A DNA stretch of 64,000 nucleotides, from assembly GCA_009809945.1 (NCBI GenBank), contig WTPW01000559.1, positions 207,678 through 271,677 on the forward strand. Reading direction: 5' to 3'. This DNA is from Gigaspora margarita. Lineage: Eukaryota > Glomeromycota > Glomeromycetes > Diversisporales > Gigasporaceae. Every line of letters begins with the position of its first letter. The stretch's first letter is position 1. The translations under genes and the position numbers were made by a program. Below the pieces are notes generated by a model, which ran no database searches, was not told the origin of the DNA, and saw nothing but the letters and a program-made list of their open reading frames with translations. Below, in pieces: positions 33,190-45,079 of the stretch.

Positions 33190-34368
33190 TAAACGTGGAA
33201 AACCCTTTTGGAGGATTACTTAAAGAAGCTATCTCAAAAGGAATTATTAACTTTTATAATTATGATCAATTCAGTGATCTTACGATGATTGATCAGAAGG
33301 ATTCTGGTTCAATATATAAATCGGAATGGAAATCACGTTTCTCTTAAATGCCTTTATATTAACTATAAACATTTTAACAAAAAGATAACTGAAGAGGTAT
33401 GATTTATTTCTTTTATTATTTTATGTTTTTTATATCTATTTTAAATGTTTATCAGAAATTAAATCATATTTTATAGCTTCAATTTTTACAAAACACTAAA
33501 GATCATCCAAATATTATTCAATTTATGGGGTAACAAAAGGTATTTAAATCATAGATGGAAATGATATATTTTTTTGCGCTGAATAAATCAGTATTCCTGA
33601 ATAATAAATTTAGATCCATACGGCGAACATTACACTACGGTTTGCAATTTGCTGATGAGGGAAATTTGTTGGACTATTTGGTAAAAAAATTCCGGATTGC
33701 AATCGGCTAAAAGATTTTGCATGGCTATAGAAGGGCTCAAATACTATGGTACTGCCCATCTTGACCTAGTAAGGATATTAATCTTAGGTATTGTTTATTA
33801 TTTTTATATTTATTTGACTATTCATCAAAAATTTATTATACCGTATTGTTGCGAAATAACGCGTTAATTTGAGTATATGAGCGTAACTTTCGAGAACGCG
33901 CATGGGCGTTATTTTGAAAACATATATAAATTTCTTTGCATCTCTTAATAAAAAATATATTAACAAAAAAATGCTTCGAAAGTAGGTTTACTTAGTACTA
34001 AGCCTATTTCCGGAGCACTTATTTTATTAATATGGAGTGAGCGTTATTTTGGGACGTGCATGGGCGTTATTTTGAAGCAGATATGTTATTTTTGGGGGGG
34101 TACCTAAAGATCAGCGTAATATGAGATCAGACATATATAGCCTTGGTGTGTTTTTTGGGTGATCTCTAGTGGACTACCACCATTCCAATCCTTTGAAACT
34201 GGATTTAAAATCGCTGTTTATGTGTATGAAGGTGGAGGAGAAAACCCTTTAGAAGGCACTCCACCTCAATATGAGCAACTTTATAAATTATGTTGGGATG
34301 AGAATCATGAAAAACGCTCGAACATTATATCAATTCTTGAAACATTAACAGGCATAAATATTAAATAG
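33190..34368 (+). pseudogene. Kinase pseudogene K5, split by an inserted repeat
   Basis: First part (about 33195-33396) reads NPFGGLLKEAISKGIINFYN, then MIDQKDSGSIYKSEW; after a frameshift VSLKCLYINYKHFNKKITEE supplies the beta-3 lysine and helix C. Then LQFLQNTKDHPNIIQFMG (33477-33530) and a damaged hinge FADEGNLLDYL (about 33640). The catalytic loop and DFG are unrecognisable. About 33840-34095 is a GCGTTATTTTGAA repeat. The C-lobe resumes RSDIYSLGVFF and is open at 34159-34368 (ISSGLPPFQSF, YEQLYKLCWDENHEKRSN), ending in a stop. It lies head-to-tail with K4, fitting a tandem kinase cluster. Non-functional. Confidence 0.8.
33840..34095. mobile_element. Degenerate CCGTATT...GCGTTATTT repeat inside K5
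   Basis: Starts TACCGTATTGTTGCGAAATA with CGCG words, and contains repeated GCATGGGCGTTATTTTGAA. It resembles the TA-flanked mariner-like elements at 53628 and 53830, but its right border is unclear. Confidence 0.5.
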
Positions 34369-36319
34369 AACGAATGGGACTAGTAAAAAGGCCAACGTCT
34401 CGTCTCACTAGAAGTCATATGTGAGTGTGCAGTACAAAATAATTTCAAATTATTTCGTAGTATAATATCGCGTTGTTGGATTCGGATCTGACATTAGGTT
34501 AGAGTTTGAAGAAACTATCTATATCAAAAAAAATTTTTGTTAATGCGTAAAGGACAGTTTCGTAGACTAAAATTTTGATAAGGTGAAATTCATAAATTGA
34601 TTTACGTTATTTTGAAATCGGTACCAATTAAAAATATTCAATTTTATATGAATAATATCTATTATTTAACGTAAGAATAAAAATTAAATTTTATAAATAT
34701 TATATGCAGAATCTTTTTTTTTTTTTTTATGATAGAAAAAATCTTTAAATTAATGAAATCTAAACATATTTTTTTTATTTTATAATAATAATTGAACGGC
34801 CACATCCGAAATTTTGCTTCAAAGACCGGGTTTGGATATACTGTTTTTTTTTTGTTTATTGTTTTAAACCACAGGATAATTATCTGCTTATCTCACTTTA
34901 TTGATATGAGGATACGTATTTTTACACATTTATGAAGTTTTGAATGCACATTTTCGGTTAGTCTTCTGTTTTACCTATATTCCTGATTTTTACTTTTTAT
35001 AAAAGACACAAACATTGGGTGGTCGATATCCTTTGTAAATCGAAACTAAGTATAGTATTTAAAATTTTGTATTGTTCTCATTTTTTATTTGAGTTGTAAT
35101 TCTTCGCGAATTTTAAATAGAAGTACAGCCTTAACGGCTCGATGGTTTAGGATAAAATTTTGCAAAGCCAATATTATATCTTTACAAACAAATTTACAGA
35201 GCTATTCCTTTAAATAGAAAAAAAGGATTTAAATCAGTTTTTATTCATATGCAAATGAAAAAAAAATATAATTCTGTAAATTCTTTACAAAATTTTATCA
35301 TAAACTATAGAACTGTTATGGCTATAAATCTATTTGAATTTCACGAAGGGTTATAGCTCATAAATAAAAATCAAGATCCATATAAAAAATTTTAAATATT
35401 AAAATGTTTATATTATACTATATGATATCGACCACCCCAAACATAGCATGTATACCGGATGCCTTTTTACTAACCACTTTGATTGTCAGAAGTATTACGT
35501 TTTATTAATAAACAGAACCCAACTGAACTTTTATTCCCATCAAAAATACATAGTTTAGTAATTTAAAAAAGCTCCTTCTATGGACTTTTCAAACACCCGG
35601 TATATGTATTAAATATAAAATTGTATCATTATTGGAGATAGGATACTGATTGGGCCCTGAATAATAGGTAATCAGTAAATTAGACACATTGGTTTCGAAA
35701 TAAATGGTCTATCGAACTTAATACAAAATCCCGACAAACTATAAAATCCTGACATCTATAAACTCGACAACAAAATCCCAAAACTACCAAAATCCCAGAA
35801 TTTAGTACTGTTGAGATTTTGGTAGTGTCAAGGTTTTGTCGTCGGGGTTTTGTCGTCGGATTTTGTGTGTCGGGTTTTTGTTATAAGACTGGTCTATCGC
35901 ATTCACGACTTTGAGGAATTGGTTCTAATGATCCATTTTGGATAAATTTTGCCATAAATGGCCACCTCGATAAGACGATACCAACGAACCAAAATCACTA
36001 AAATTGACAAGAGATCGTTAAAGGTCGGGTGGGGTTTATAAATTCAAAAGTGCCCGAAATAATGCAAATCTTTTAGCAATTTGCGGCTCATTGGAATCGT
36101 CTCACCGAGGCGTTCATTTTGTAGTAAATTATCCAAGGCAGAGCGGACTAGGAACTGAAAGTCTACACTCGAACTGCAGTATTTTTTTTTTTTTTTAAAC
36201 TCTAAATCTTTTTTTAAGAAATCTTTAGAGCTCTAGGAAGTTAGCGATTGGTTTTTTTAAAAAGTTATGTAGAAGATTATAACGATTTGAAAAAAACAAT
36301 ATTCAAATTAGTATAGGAT

Positions 36320-36368
<49 letters not shown>

Positions 36369-37132
36369 TGATCGATAACTTTGTAGAGCTTAGTTTCACA
36401 TAAAAGTTATCGTGACAAATTAAAATGAAATATGTATAGCCATCAAAAAAGAATTTTTTTGGGGGCGCATTTTTTAGGGTTAAGGTTAAAGTTAGATTTA
36501 TATTAAAGTACAAATGGGTTTTATAAGGTTAAATAGTAACCCACATTTCATTTCAATCATGCAGAAATACGTACCTCAATTTTATTGGTCAACCACGATC
36601 ACGAGAAATTGGATAGACTTTCGGCACTGTGCATTTTAATAGCGATCCCTTAGACCCGAAGATATATGTTATTTTATATTGTTATATTATATTATCAAAA
36701 AAAAAAATACTCCTATTTCATTTTCTTATTTTGAACTTCTAAATAGAAATAAAGTTTATTTCGTTAAGTTAATGCCGAATTACTCTAATACTACATATGA
36801 ATTGTACGTTATTCATTTACTTGGCGGCGCTGTGCGACGTAACATAACGGTACATAATGTTATACCACAAAAAAAAGGCTATTCGTCTTTGCTAAAACAA
36901 TTTAGAATTTTCTAAATGAATAAGCAAGTAAAAATTACATGGTAGGTGCATTTTGGGTCAAAGAATTCAAAAAACTTGTTAAAAAATTTCAGTTCTAAGT
37001 AAAATAGGGCAAACTAATTTCGGGAGCATTTCTATTTTGGCGATATATAGTAACTCTTATTTCGTCCTCTTGTATAGGTTGTACGTACTACGATAATTAA
37101 CAAAGTCTTCTTACCACTACACAAACAAGAAA
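34369..37132. other. Intergenic region upstream of the kinase-TPR gene
   Basis: No gene supported. 34490-34580 holds a diverged copy of the shared module (GGTTAGAGTTTGAAG, AATTTTTGTTAATGCG, CAGTTTCGTAGACTAAAATT). 35016-35437 is an inverted-repeat element listed separately. 35722-35880 folds back on ACAAAATCCCGAC and TTTTGTCGTCGGG words. A poly-T/poly-A run of about 45 bases lies at 36320-36367. 35890-36180 is comparatively GC- and CpG-rich but unrecognised. The frame at 36679-36915 has no known relative. Confidence 0.6.
35016..35437. mobile_element. Inverted-repeat element with GGGTGGTCGATATC ends
   Basis: Ends TGGGTGGTCGATATC and, from the right, GGGTGGTCGATATCATATAG; flanked by CAAACAT at 35009-35015 and 35438-35444. 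No open reading frame. Confidence 0.7.
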
Positions 37133-39659
37133 ATGTATAAATCAACTGATCTACAAAAATGGTTCGAAAAGACTTTAAAAGAAGAAGATATCATTGATTA
37201 TTCTGTATATGAAAATGTAGAAATTATTGGAAAAGGTAAGGCCTTCTCATTAGATTAGATATACAATTGGATAAACTGTTATTTATACCAATTTAAATTT
37301 ATAAGGCGGATTTGGTATTGTTTATTCTGCTAATTCTGGTGGAAAAAAGTTCGCATTGAAAAGTCTCAGATGTGACGAAGTAAATAAAGAAGCGTCCAAA
37401 GAATTTATTAAAGAGGTAATCACTGTTCATTGTTTCACTGATCTTTTATACGATCTAATATTGTAGTTATATATATCTAGCTTAAACAATTACGTACTGT
37501 TACTTCTCATCCCAACATCAATCGATTCTATGGAATTACGCGCGGTATTGTAATAATGATATTGTATGCCTAAATAAATATTCATTAAATAATAATAATC
37601 TTATCTAATCATTATTTAATTAGATCCTGTAAAAAATAAATTCATGTTGATTCTAGAATTTGCCAACGGAGGAAATCTGCGGCAATATTTAGAAAAAAAA
37701 TGGCAAAATAATACTTTTGAAATTTCATTAAATGAGATTACCCAAATTTCAAACCAAATTACTAAAGGGTTAGGACATTTGCACAAAAGTGGTATAATTC
37801 ATTGTGATTTGGTAATTATCAATTTATTCTCCAATTATAATTCTCAATATTCTGAAATTATAAATTAATTTTTTAATAATTTTATTAAGCATTCTAAAAA
37901 TATCTTAATAAATGATGATAAATTTTTAATTGCGGATTTTGGGTTATCAAGACAAAAAGATGATACTTACAGCTCTCCATCTTCAATTACAAAAGGCATG
38001 CCTGCATATCTTGATCCACATTGTTATTGCCAACCTGGAAAAAAACCCGATGAAAAATCAGACATTTACAGTTTAGGAGTGATATTTTGGGAGCTTACAA
38101 GTGGAATTCCTCCATTTTCAAGTGCATCTAATGGATTTGCCATATTAACACAAGCATTCGCTGGTTACCGAGAGCAAGCAATTCCCGATACGCCAACGGA
38201 TTATGCAAAACTATTTAGAAAATGCTGGAATGTTGTACCGAAAGAACGTCCAACAATATTTAAAATACTTGAGATTCTTAATTCAATATCAAAAAGAGAA
38301 ACCTTACAAATTATTAAAAATCGAAATAAAGAACTTATTCCTGCCAAAGATACAATAAACGAACAACCTCAATTTTACACAACAACGCATACCGATGATT
38401 TAGAACTTCAAGAAAAATCTTATCATGAATTAAAAAGATATGAAAAATCTCTCGAAAATCTGTCACAATTATTAAAAATGGATCCAAAAAATTTCACCGC
38501 ATTGAGAACTCGAGGACAAACATACTGTATGATTGGAAAATATGCAAATTCCCTTGAAGATTTAAATAAAGTATTAGAAATTAATCCTAATGATGCAGAG
38601 TCCTTAAGAGCTAGAGGAAAAACTTATTATAATTTAAGGAGATATGACGAATCACTTCAAGATTTAACAGAATCATTGAAAATAGAACCAGATCATCCAT
38701 TTGCTCTAAGATCCCGGGGACAAATATATTTTAAGCTAGATCGTTATGAAGAATCACTTGCAAACCTAGCTAAATGTCAAGAAGTAGATCCGAATAATCC
38801 TAACATGGCAGCTACTCTTAGGCTTGGAGGAGAAGTATGTTATATGTTAAAACGATATGATAAATCCCTCAAATATTTAACTAAATCACTGGAGCTTGAA
38901 CCTAACAATACGATTGCGCTAAAATTTCTATCTCAATCATATTTTGAGTTAAAAAGATACAAAGAGTCTTCAGAAAACTTGACTAAATTACTAAAAATTG
39001 TTCCTAAAAGTACAATCGCATTAGAACTTCAAGGGATATCATATTTTAAGTTAGGAAATTATATAAAATCTGTTAAAATTTTAACAAAATTATTAAGCTT
39101 AAGAAATGAATCAAAAAACATTAATGCATTAAGAACCCGAGGACGAGCAAATTATATGCTTAGAAATTATTTTCTCTCTCTTAAAGATTTAAATAAATTG
39201 TTGGAAATTAATCCAGGTGATGCAGAGGCCTTAAGAGCCCGAGGAAAAATCTATTATGATTTGGAAAAATATGAGAAATCACTTGAAGATTTAATGAAAT
39301 CATTAGAAATAGAACAAGATCATCCATATACTCTAAGATATCGAGGAAATACATATTTTAAGTTAGGCCGTTATGAAGAATCTCTTGCGGATTTAAATAA
39401 ATTATTAGAACTTGAACCAGATAATTTAGATGCATTAGAATCCCGAGCGAAAACATTGGCCCGCGTCGATGATTTACAGGCTGATTTGGACAAAATATTA
39501 TTAATTGAAGAACGAAAAAGAAAAGAAGGATCTCACAAAAACTTGAAGATATCATTAGTAGAATTGCGACCCAAACCCTTTTATTTAATTATGACATTTC
39601 TACTTTGTTGGGGTTTGGGAATCATTTCCATACCCATCAATTCATTTAACGAATTATAA
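37133..39659 (+). CDS. Protein kinase-TPR fusion protein, 744 aa, five exons
   Basis: Exons 37133-37235, 37306-37415, 37481-37544, 37624-37811, 37890-39659; all introns are GT-AG and the frame is continuous. Residues 1-295 form a tyrosine-kinase-like protein kinase: glycine loop GKGGFGIVY (33-41), beta-3 Lys53, helix C near Glu67, HPNINRFYG (81-89), hinge LEFANGGNL, catalytic loop HCDLHSKN (152-159; Asp154 kept, HRD Arg replaced by Cys), DFG (171-173), AYLDP in place of APE, SDIYSLGVIFWE. Residues about 325-690 hold ten to eleven TPR repeats (ALR.RG..Y..L..Y..SL), a protein-binding solenoid. The C-terminus PFYLIMTFLLCWGLGIISIP could be a membrane anchor. A phosphotransferase role is inferred; substrate unknown. 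The ATG gives a natural N-terminus shortly before the kinase core. Nearby pseudogenes K1 derive from the same family. Confidence 0.9.
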
Positions 39660-40719
39660 AACTTTAAATTATTATTTAAAAATATAATTTTGAATAGGGT
39701 ATATCCAAGTTTAAAAATTGATAATCTAAAGATCGAATTTTATTCAAAACCATAGATGGTTCGATTATTAACGCAGTTAAAACATTGATCATATTTTGTG
39801 TTTCAGTTTTGATCTTATTTTGGTTTAGTTCAGTTATTTGGGTTAGCTTGGATTAGTGATTATACGTAGTTAGGCCTGATTTGGGGTGATTTGCGATTTG
39901 CCTATTCTAAGTTTGGTATAAGTAAGTTACACGGGAAATAAAACGTTTTGTGTAAATCATAAAACATCATTTAATATGCTCGATCGATCGATCGAGCAAT
40001 TGAGAGCAGAGCAGAGCAGGAGCATGAGCTTAGAATAGAGGATTTTAATGGGCCGAAAAGACTAATCTTATACGCTATTTGGCACTTCAGACTCATTAAA
40101 GAGTTTTCTTTCCCGGCTTTGTTAGCCTGTTTTCTAGATATTCGATAATTTTTTTTAATTTTCATCGGATTTTTTACCGGGCTGATGAAATGATAATCAA
40201 TGATCGTCAAAGACTAAAACGAAAATTGGAAGATATTAACAAAGATAATTTGATGATCACTTCTAAATTTATCTTAATCACCAGGCTAATGATGTAATTG
40301 AAATACGTATCATTTTACATACTGCCTTTCAATAGATCAGAAATTTCTGTTTTACACAAGTCAGGCCAGACCAATTTAATTCGGTGGTTTACATTACCCC
40401 CTCCCTCAAAGTAAAAAAAATTTAGATAGATATACATAGGACTACGTAATATTTTGGAAAATTTTTTTATAATCCCGGAACAAATTGAAAAAATTTTTTT
40501 TTAAAAAAAAATTTTTTAAAATTTTACTATATGAACCACCCCTCCGGGGTTATGTTAAACTAAAAATCAACTTAGTATGGCCTTATTGATTTAATTTGAT
40601 AAAAATTAATATATAACGTGACATAAGTTATATAGAATATATTTTTATATAATAAAAAATTTTAATATTAATTAAAACCCTTGCATGCATTTGTTTTATA
40701 ATAAAAAATTCACTAATCA

Positions 40720-42077
40720 AAATCTCTAGAGCATATTTATTCTTTCTAATGTTNATAAAAGCCCCTACGCATATTTATTCTCTCTATTGCTANTCAAAGC
40801 CCCTTGCATATATTTATTATCTNTAATGCTAATCGAATCCCTCCCNCATGTATTTATTCTCCCTAATGCTAATCAAAACTCACCTTGCACATATCTATTC
40901 TCTCTGATGCTAATCAAAGCACCTTGCACATATTTATTCTCACTGATATAATCAAAGCCCTCTGCACTNTAAAGCTTTCTCACACATATTTATTCTCTCT
41001 AATGATAATCAAACCCGCACATATTTATTCTCTCCCCAATGCTAATCAAAACCCTCGCACATATTTATTTTTCTAATGCTAATCAATGCATTCTTGCATA
41101 TATTTATTCTCTCTGATACTAATCAAAGAATCTGTACATATTTATTCTCTAATGCTAATTAAAACCCTCTACACATATTTATTCTCACTAATGCTAATAA
41201 AAAACCTCTGCACATATTTAATCTCTCTAAAAACCCACACATATTTATTCTCTCTAATGCTAAACAAAACCTCGCACATATTTATTCTCTCTAATGCTAA
41301 TCAACCCCCTATGCCTATTTATTCACTCTGATGCTAATCAAGCCTCTTGTACATATTTATTCTCTCTGATTAATCAAAAACCACTCTGCACATATTTATT
41401 CTCTCTAATACTAATCAAATCACCCGCACATATTTATTCTCTAATGCTAATCAAAACCCCGCACATATTTGCACTCTCTAATTCTAAGCAAAACCCACAC
41501 ATATTTATTCTCACTAATGCTAATAAAAGCCACTTGCACATGTTGATTCTCTCTGATACTAATTAAAGCCCCCTATACATATTTATTCTTTCTAAAGCTA
41601 ATCAAAACTACCTATACATATTTATTCTCCCTAATTCTAATCAAAACACCATGCATATTTATTCTCTCTGATACAAATCAAAACCCCCTTGCATATATTT
41701 ATTCTCTCTGATACAAATCAAAACCCCCTTGCACATATTTATTCTCTCTGATACAAATCAAAGCACCCTGCATATTTATTCTCTCAAATGCTAATCAAAG
41801 CACCCTGCATATTTATTCTCTCAAATGCTAATCAAACCACCTACACATATTTATTCTCTCTAATACAAATCAAAGCCTCTCTGTACATATTTATTCTCTC
41901 TGATAATTATCAAAGCTATTTATTCTCTCTGATGCTAATCAAAGCCCTGCGCGTATTTATTCTCTCTGATTAATCAAAGCCTCCCTACACATATTTATTC
42001 TCTCTAATACTAATACTAATCGACTCCCCTGCACATATTTATTCTTTCTAATACTAATCAAGCCTCCTGCATATATT

Positions 42078-42085
<8 letters not shown>
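40720..42085 (+). repeat. Minisatellite, about 38-bp unit, more than 30 copies
   Basis: Unit approximately GCACATATTTATTCTCTCTA followed by ATGCTAATCAAAGCCCCT, with varying C-tracts. It ends in an (ATA/AAT)n run at 42080-42107. Single Ns at 40754, 40793, 40823, 40846 and 40969 suggest assembly difficulty. Open frames here encode repeats such as HIFILSNANQ and are by-products of the array. Confidence 0.9.
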
Positions 42086-42108
<23 letters not shown>

Positions 42109-42109
42109 A

Positions 42110-42600
42110 GTTCTTTTCATCATCAATCACTTCATTAACAACTTAATTTACAGACAATTGTTTACAGCCAAGCTTATTTTACCAATGATTAATTCTCAGA
42201 CGAATTGATTTCCCTAGCAGTTTATTTTAATAATAATTTATATAGCTTATTTTACCTACAACATAATTCAGGTCACTATCATTAGGGCTGATATAAAATT
42301 AAAGTAAGGTTAGTGAAATTTATAAAAAACTTGTCAGTAAAATGAGCTATCTGTGAAATAGATCTGAAAAATGAATGTATCTGGGAATTAATTATCGGTA
42401 AAATAAGCTTGTAAATTAATTGTCTTTGAACTAAATTGACGATGAAATGATTATTAGTGAAATAATATGAATTCTATTTTTATAATAAAAAACCATTCAA
42501 CTCAAAACCCTCTATATGTATTTATTTTTCATAAAAAAATTATTTTTAACCAAAACGCACTGCACTTATTTAACAAAGATCTTGTTGATAATTAACTATA
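42110..42600. repeat. Imperfect inverted repeat and minisatellite outliers
   Basis: CAAGCTTATTTTACCAATGA, TTAATTCTC (42171-42200) is mirrored by GGGAATTAATTATCGGTAAA, ATAAGCTTG (42382-42412). Degenerate minisatellite words (CCCTCTATATGTATTTATTT) occur near 42508. Confidence 0.55.
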
Positions 42601-42608
42601 GTTAAGTC

Positions 42609-43294
42609 TAGTGCTCCGAACGGGTCGGTTCGGGTCGGGTTATAGGCAACCCGAACGCGACCCGAAATTTCGGGTCGGGTCGGGTTGAAAACTTTCGGGT
42701 TAGCACTTCAACCCGACCCGACCCTAACCCGACCCGAATTTTTTAAAAAAAATTGCGTGACCTTAGATGTGAATAAAAAAATGAAAAAAATTGCGTGACC
42801 TTAGATGTAAAAAAAAAATTTTATCGCATCATTCCTGATCGACCAATTATTTTGTTTGTTTTGATTTTACATTAAACAAAACAAATAGCGGCCGGGTTAA
42901 GTTTAGGATTAGCGTTTGGTAGATGCAATAACTAGAAGACCCTCTAACCCAAAATTTCGCAAGGAATTTTTTTTGCTAAAAAAAAGTGTAGTTTCATAGT
43001 CAAAATTTTAAGTTAGAAACGATTTTTTAACAGAAAGTTGTTTCGTTTCGATTTCGCGTTACAGCTGATCCTGCATCCCGATTGGTCGATCAGGGGTGAC
43101 AATGCTAACCGCTATTCTAAAGAAAAAAAAGACTAATCTATATAAAAAATTCGGGTCGGGTCGGGTTAATTCACAACCCGAACCCGACCCGAACCCGACC
43201 CGAAACTTTCGGGTCAAAATTTTCTAACCCGAACCCGACCCGACCCGAAATTTCGGGTCGGGTTTCGGGTTGACCCGACCCGTTCGGAGCACTA
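42609..43294. mobile_element. hAT-like element, TAGTGCTCC family, second copy
   Basis: Perfect inverted ends starting TAGTGCTCCGAACGGGTC; interior nearly identical to 15379-16265, including the shared module at 42895-43030, so it is a recent copy. The flanks GTTAAGTC and ATAGTGAT are not a target duplication. Compared with block P copy 1, 611 bp (98-708) are missing exactly at the insertion point, so insertion may have been accompanied by a deletion. Confidence 0.85.
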
Positions 43295-43767
43295 ATAGTG
43301 ATTAAGAGAAAATTTATGAAATTTTCTCTGCAAATTCTCTGATATCTCATAATATATGGAGCTCTAAATTGCTCGAAAATCACGGGGCCGTGGATAGTTT
43401 CTACGCCACTAATCCGTCTTTTAGACACTTATCTTTTTCATATTTTGTTTAATGTGTTTTACGTAGTCCGATTGATCCGAATTAATAAAAATTTCGTATG
43501 ATTATGTAAGGTGCCAGGCTTTTAACGATCCCTTTATTTGGGATAAGTCCCAAACCCAATTTTTACATTTAAAAAATTTGGATTTCTAGCCGTAATATAA
43601 CTTATATGTCAGAAGTATTTGACATTACGGCAAATTAGAGGCATTTTGCGAATCCTAATGAATACTATTTGGGATCCTACCAAATCCCAAATTAGTAAGT
43701 TTGGACCGCAACCCTAATCATTTTTGAAATAATAATGAGAATATTGAGATTTTGTGAAATGCGCAAC

Positions 43768-44874
43768 CAACAGGGGTGACAGTCCCATCATTTGCAGATC
43801 GGTTACACAATTCATTAAAGATTTTTTATATGCTTTTACAGTACTTTTTTTAGGAAGTTCGCTTAACTTAATCCTGCTATAAAAGACAAAAAATCTTCTA
43901 AGCAAACTTCAAGTATTCGAGCTGCCCTACGACATATTCCTTTAATCCCAGTTAATCCCACACTGTTATGTTGCTACCTCTTAGTAAAGTTCCGTTTGAA
44001 ATATATATAGTACAAAGTATAAAACAACCGGAATAAATAAAGTTTGTATATAAAACGAAGAAAAAAAAAGTAAAACCAAGAGGTTACGATTCAGCAAAGG
44101 TAAGGTATCAAGTATATAAGTTTATTTAATTATTATTATGTATACTACATAGAAATATTCCAATTAGCGAATAATTAACTATATAGTTTTTTTTTATTGT
44201 TTAGATTATAATAAGAATCGATGTATAATTATCTATATATGTAGCTAATAACAATAGTTGTATTTTAGAAATCATGCAAAATAGATGGGTTTTAGATTAG
44301 ATATAAGTTGGTTATAAGAATTTTATTACTGCATATAGTATAAATTAGTTGAAGTTGATTTAGCTATATATAAACGATTTAATAAAAAAAAGTATGTTTC
44401 ACGTCACAATAATATTCAGAGAATTAATTTAAATTTTAAAATTTAATATTCTTTCTCGTTATTACGATTAATTTTAATATTCTTTCTCGTTATTATGATT
44501 TTTTTATTTTTTTTCGCAATTTTTTTTATTTTTAAAATGACGATTACTATTTGTACACCATGTATATGTACACGCATATCTTGATATCTTAAAATCCTGA
44601 TTATATAATAGCTTTTGAGGCTCTAACAAAAAATATTCCTTGCAAAATTTTAGTATAAACTATAACCTCCTCTAACGCTAAAGCTACCCTTACCCTAACC
44701 TTAAGCTATACTAATTTTTCGTTTATAATTTATATATTAAACAAATTCGTAAATCAATAAATTAGTATGTGTGTATATACACCTGGTGTAAATTAAGTAA
44801 TTTTCTTTTAAAATTATCATTTATCGGAGCTAAGTGATCTGCGGTTTGTGTAATAGAGGACTGTCTCTCCTGTT
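43768..44874. mobile_element. hAT-like element with CAACAGGGGTGACAG end
   Basis: 8-bp target duplication TGCGCAAC (43760-43767 and 44875-44882); the unoccupied site is AAATGCGCAAACATATT at 1199-1215. Ends CAACAGGGGTGACAGTCC and, from the right, AACAGGAGAGACAGTCC. A 63-codon minus-strand frame near the left end is not recognisable. Carries a nested MITE at 44539. Confidence 0.85.
44539..44805. mobile_element. MITE with 9-bp target duplication (Mutator type), copy 4
   Basis: TTTTAAAAT at 44530-44538 and 44806-44814. Ends GACGATTACTATTTGTACAC and, from the right, GAAAATTACTTAATTTACAC. The minus strand at 44605-44710 carries the shared module (GGTTAGGGTAAGGGTAGC, TAGTTTATACTAAAATTTTG, AATATTTTTTGTTAGAGCC). 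Confidence 0.85.
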
Positions 44875-45079
44875 TGCGCAACCATATTACACAATAAGGG
44901 TGTAATTTAATTACTCAATATCTGGCATCAATGTAGTGATCAACCTTTAACAAAAATAGGATGTGGGATCATCTGCTTTACGAGTTTGCGCTTAACTTTA
45001 CCTACAATTTTTTATGAATCCTGATTTTAACTGCTTTAACTCAATTTAGCCCTCTGTTCAATTTAACCCTCTGTTCGAA

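Larger units (their letters stand above)
39660..45000 (+). repeat. Segmental duplication block P, copy 2, with insertions
   Basis: The 3' flank of the kinase-TPR gene, matching 1-1260 in pieces: 39687-39755, 42585-42608, 43295-43768 and 44883-44990. The pieces are separated by a 2.8-kb insert holding the minisatellite (39756-42584), the hAT-like element at 42609 and the element at 43768. A perfect 20-bp palindrome GCTCGATCGATCGATCGAGC lies at 39978-39997. 40000-40700 has no recognised feature, and the minus-strand frame there (39971-40210) has no known relative. Confidence 0.8.

Noticed and set aside
36679-36915. 78-codon open frame just upstream of the kinase-TPR gene
   Set aside because: No recognisable domain, no splice-linked extension, ends well before the kinase start, and composition like surrounding DNA.
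40885-41973. Several open frames encoding repeats such as HIFILSNANQ
   Set aside because: They are by-products of the ~38-bp minisatellite. Frames change whenever the unit length varies and no start or splice context is conserved.
40720-42085. CRISPR-like array
   Set aside because: The units are continuous degenerate repeats without unique spacers of constant length, and the organism appears eukaryotic.
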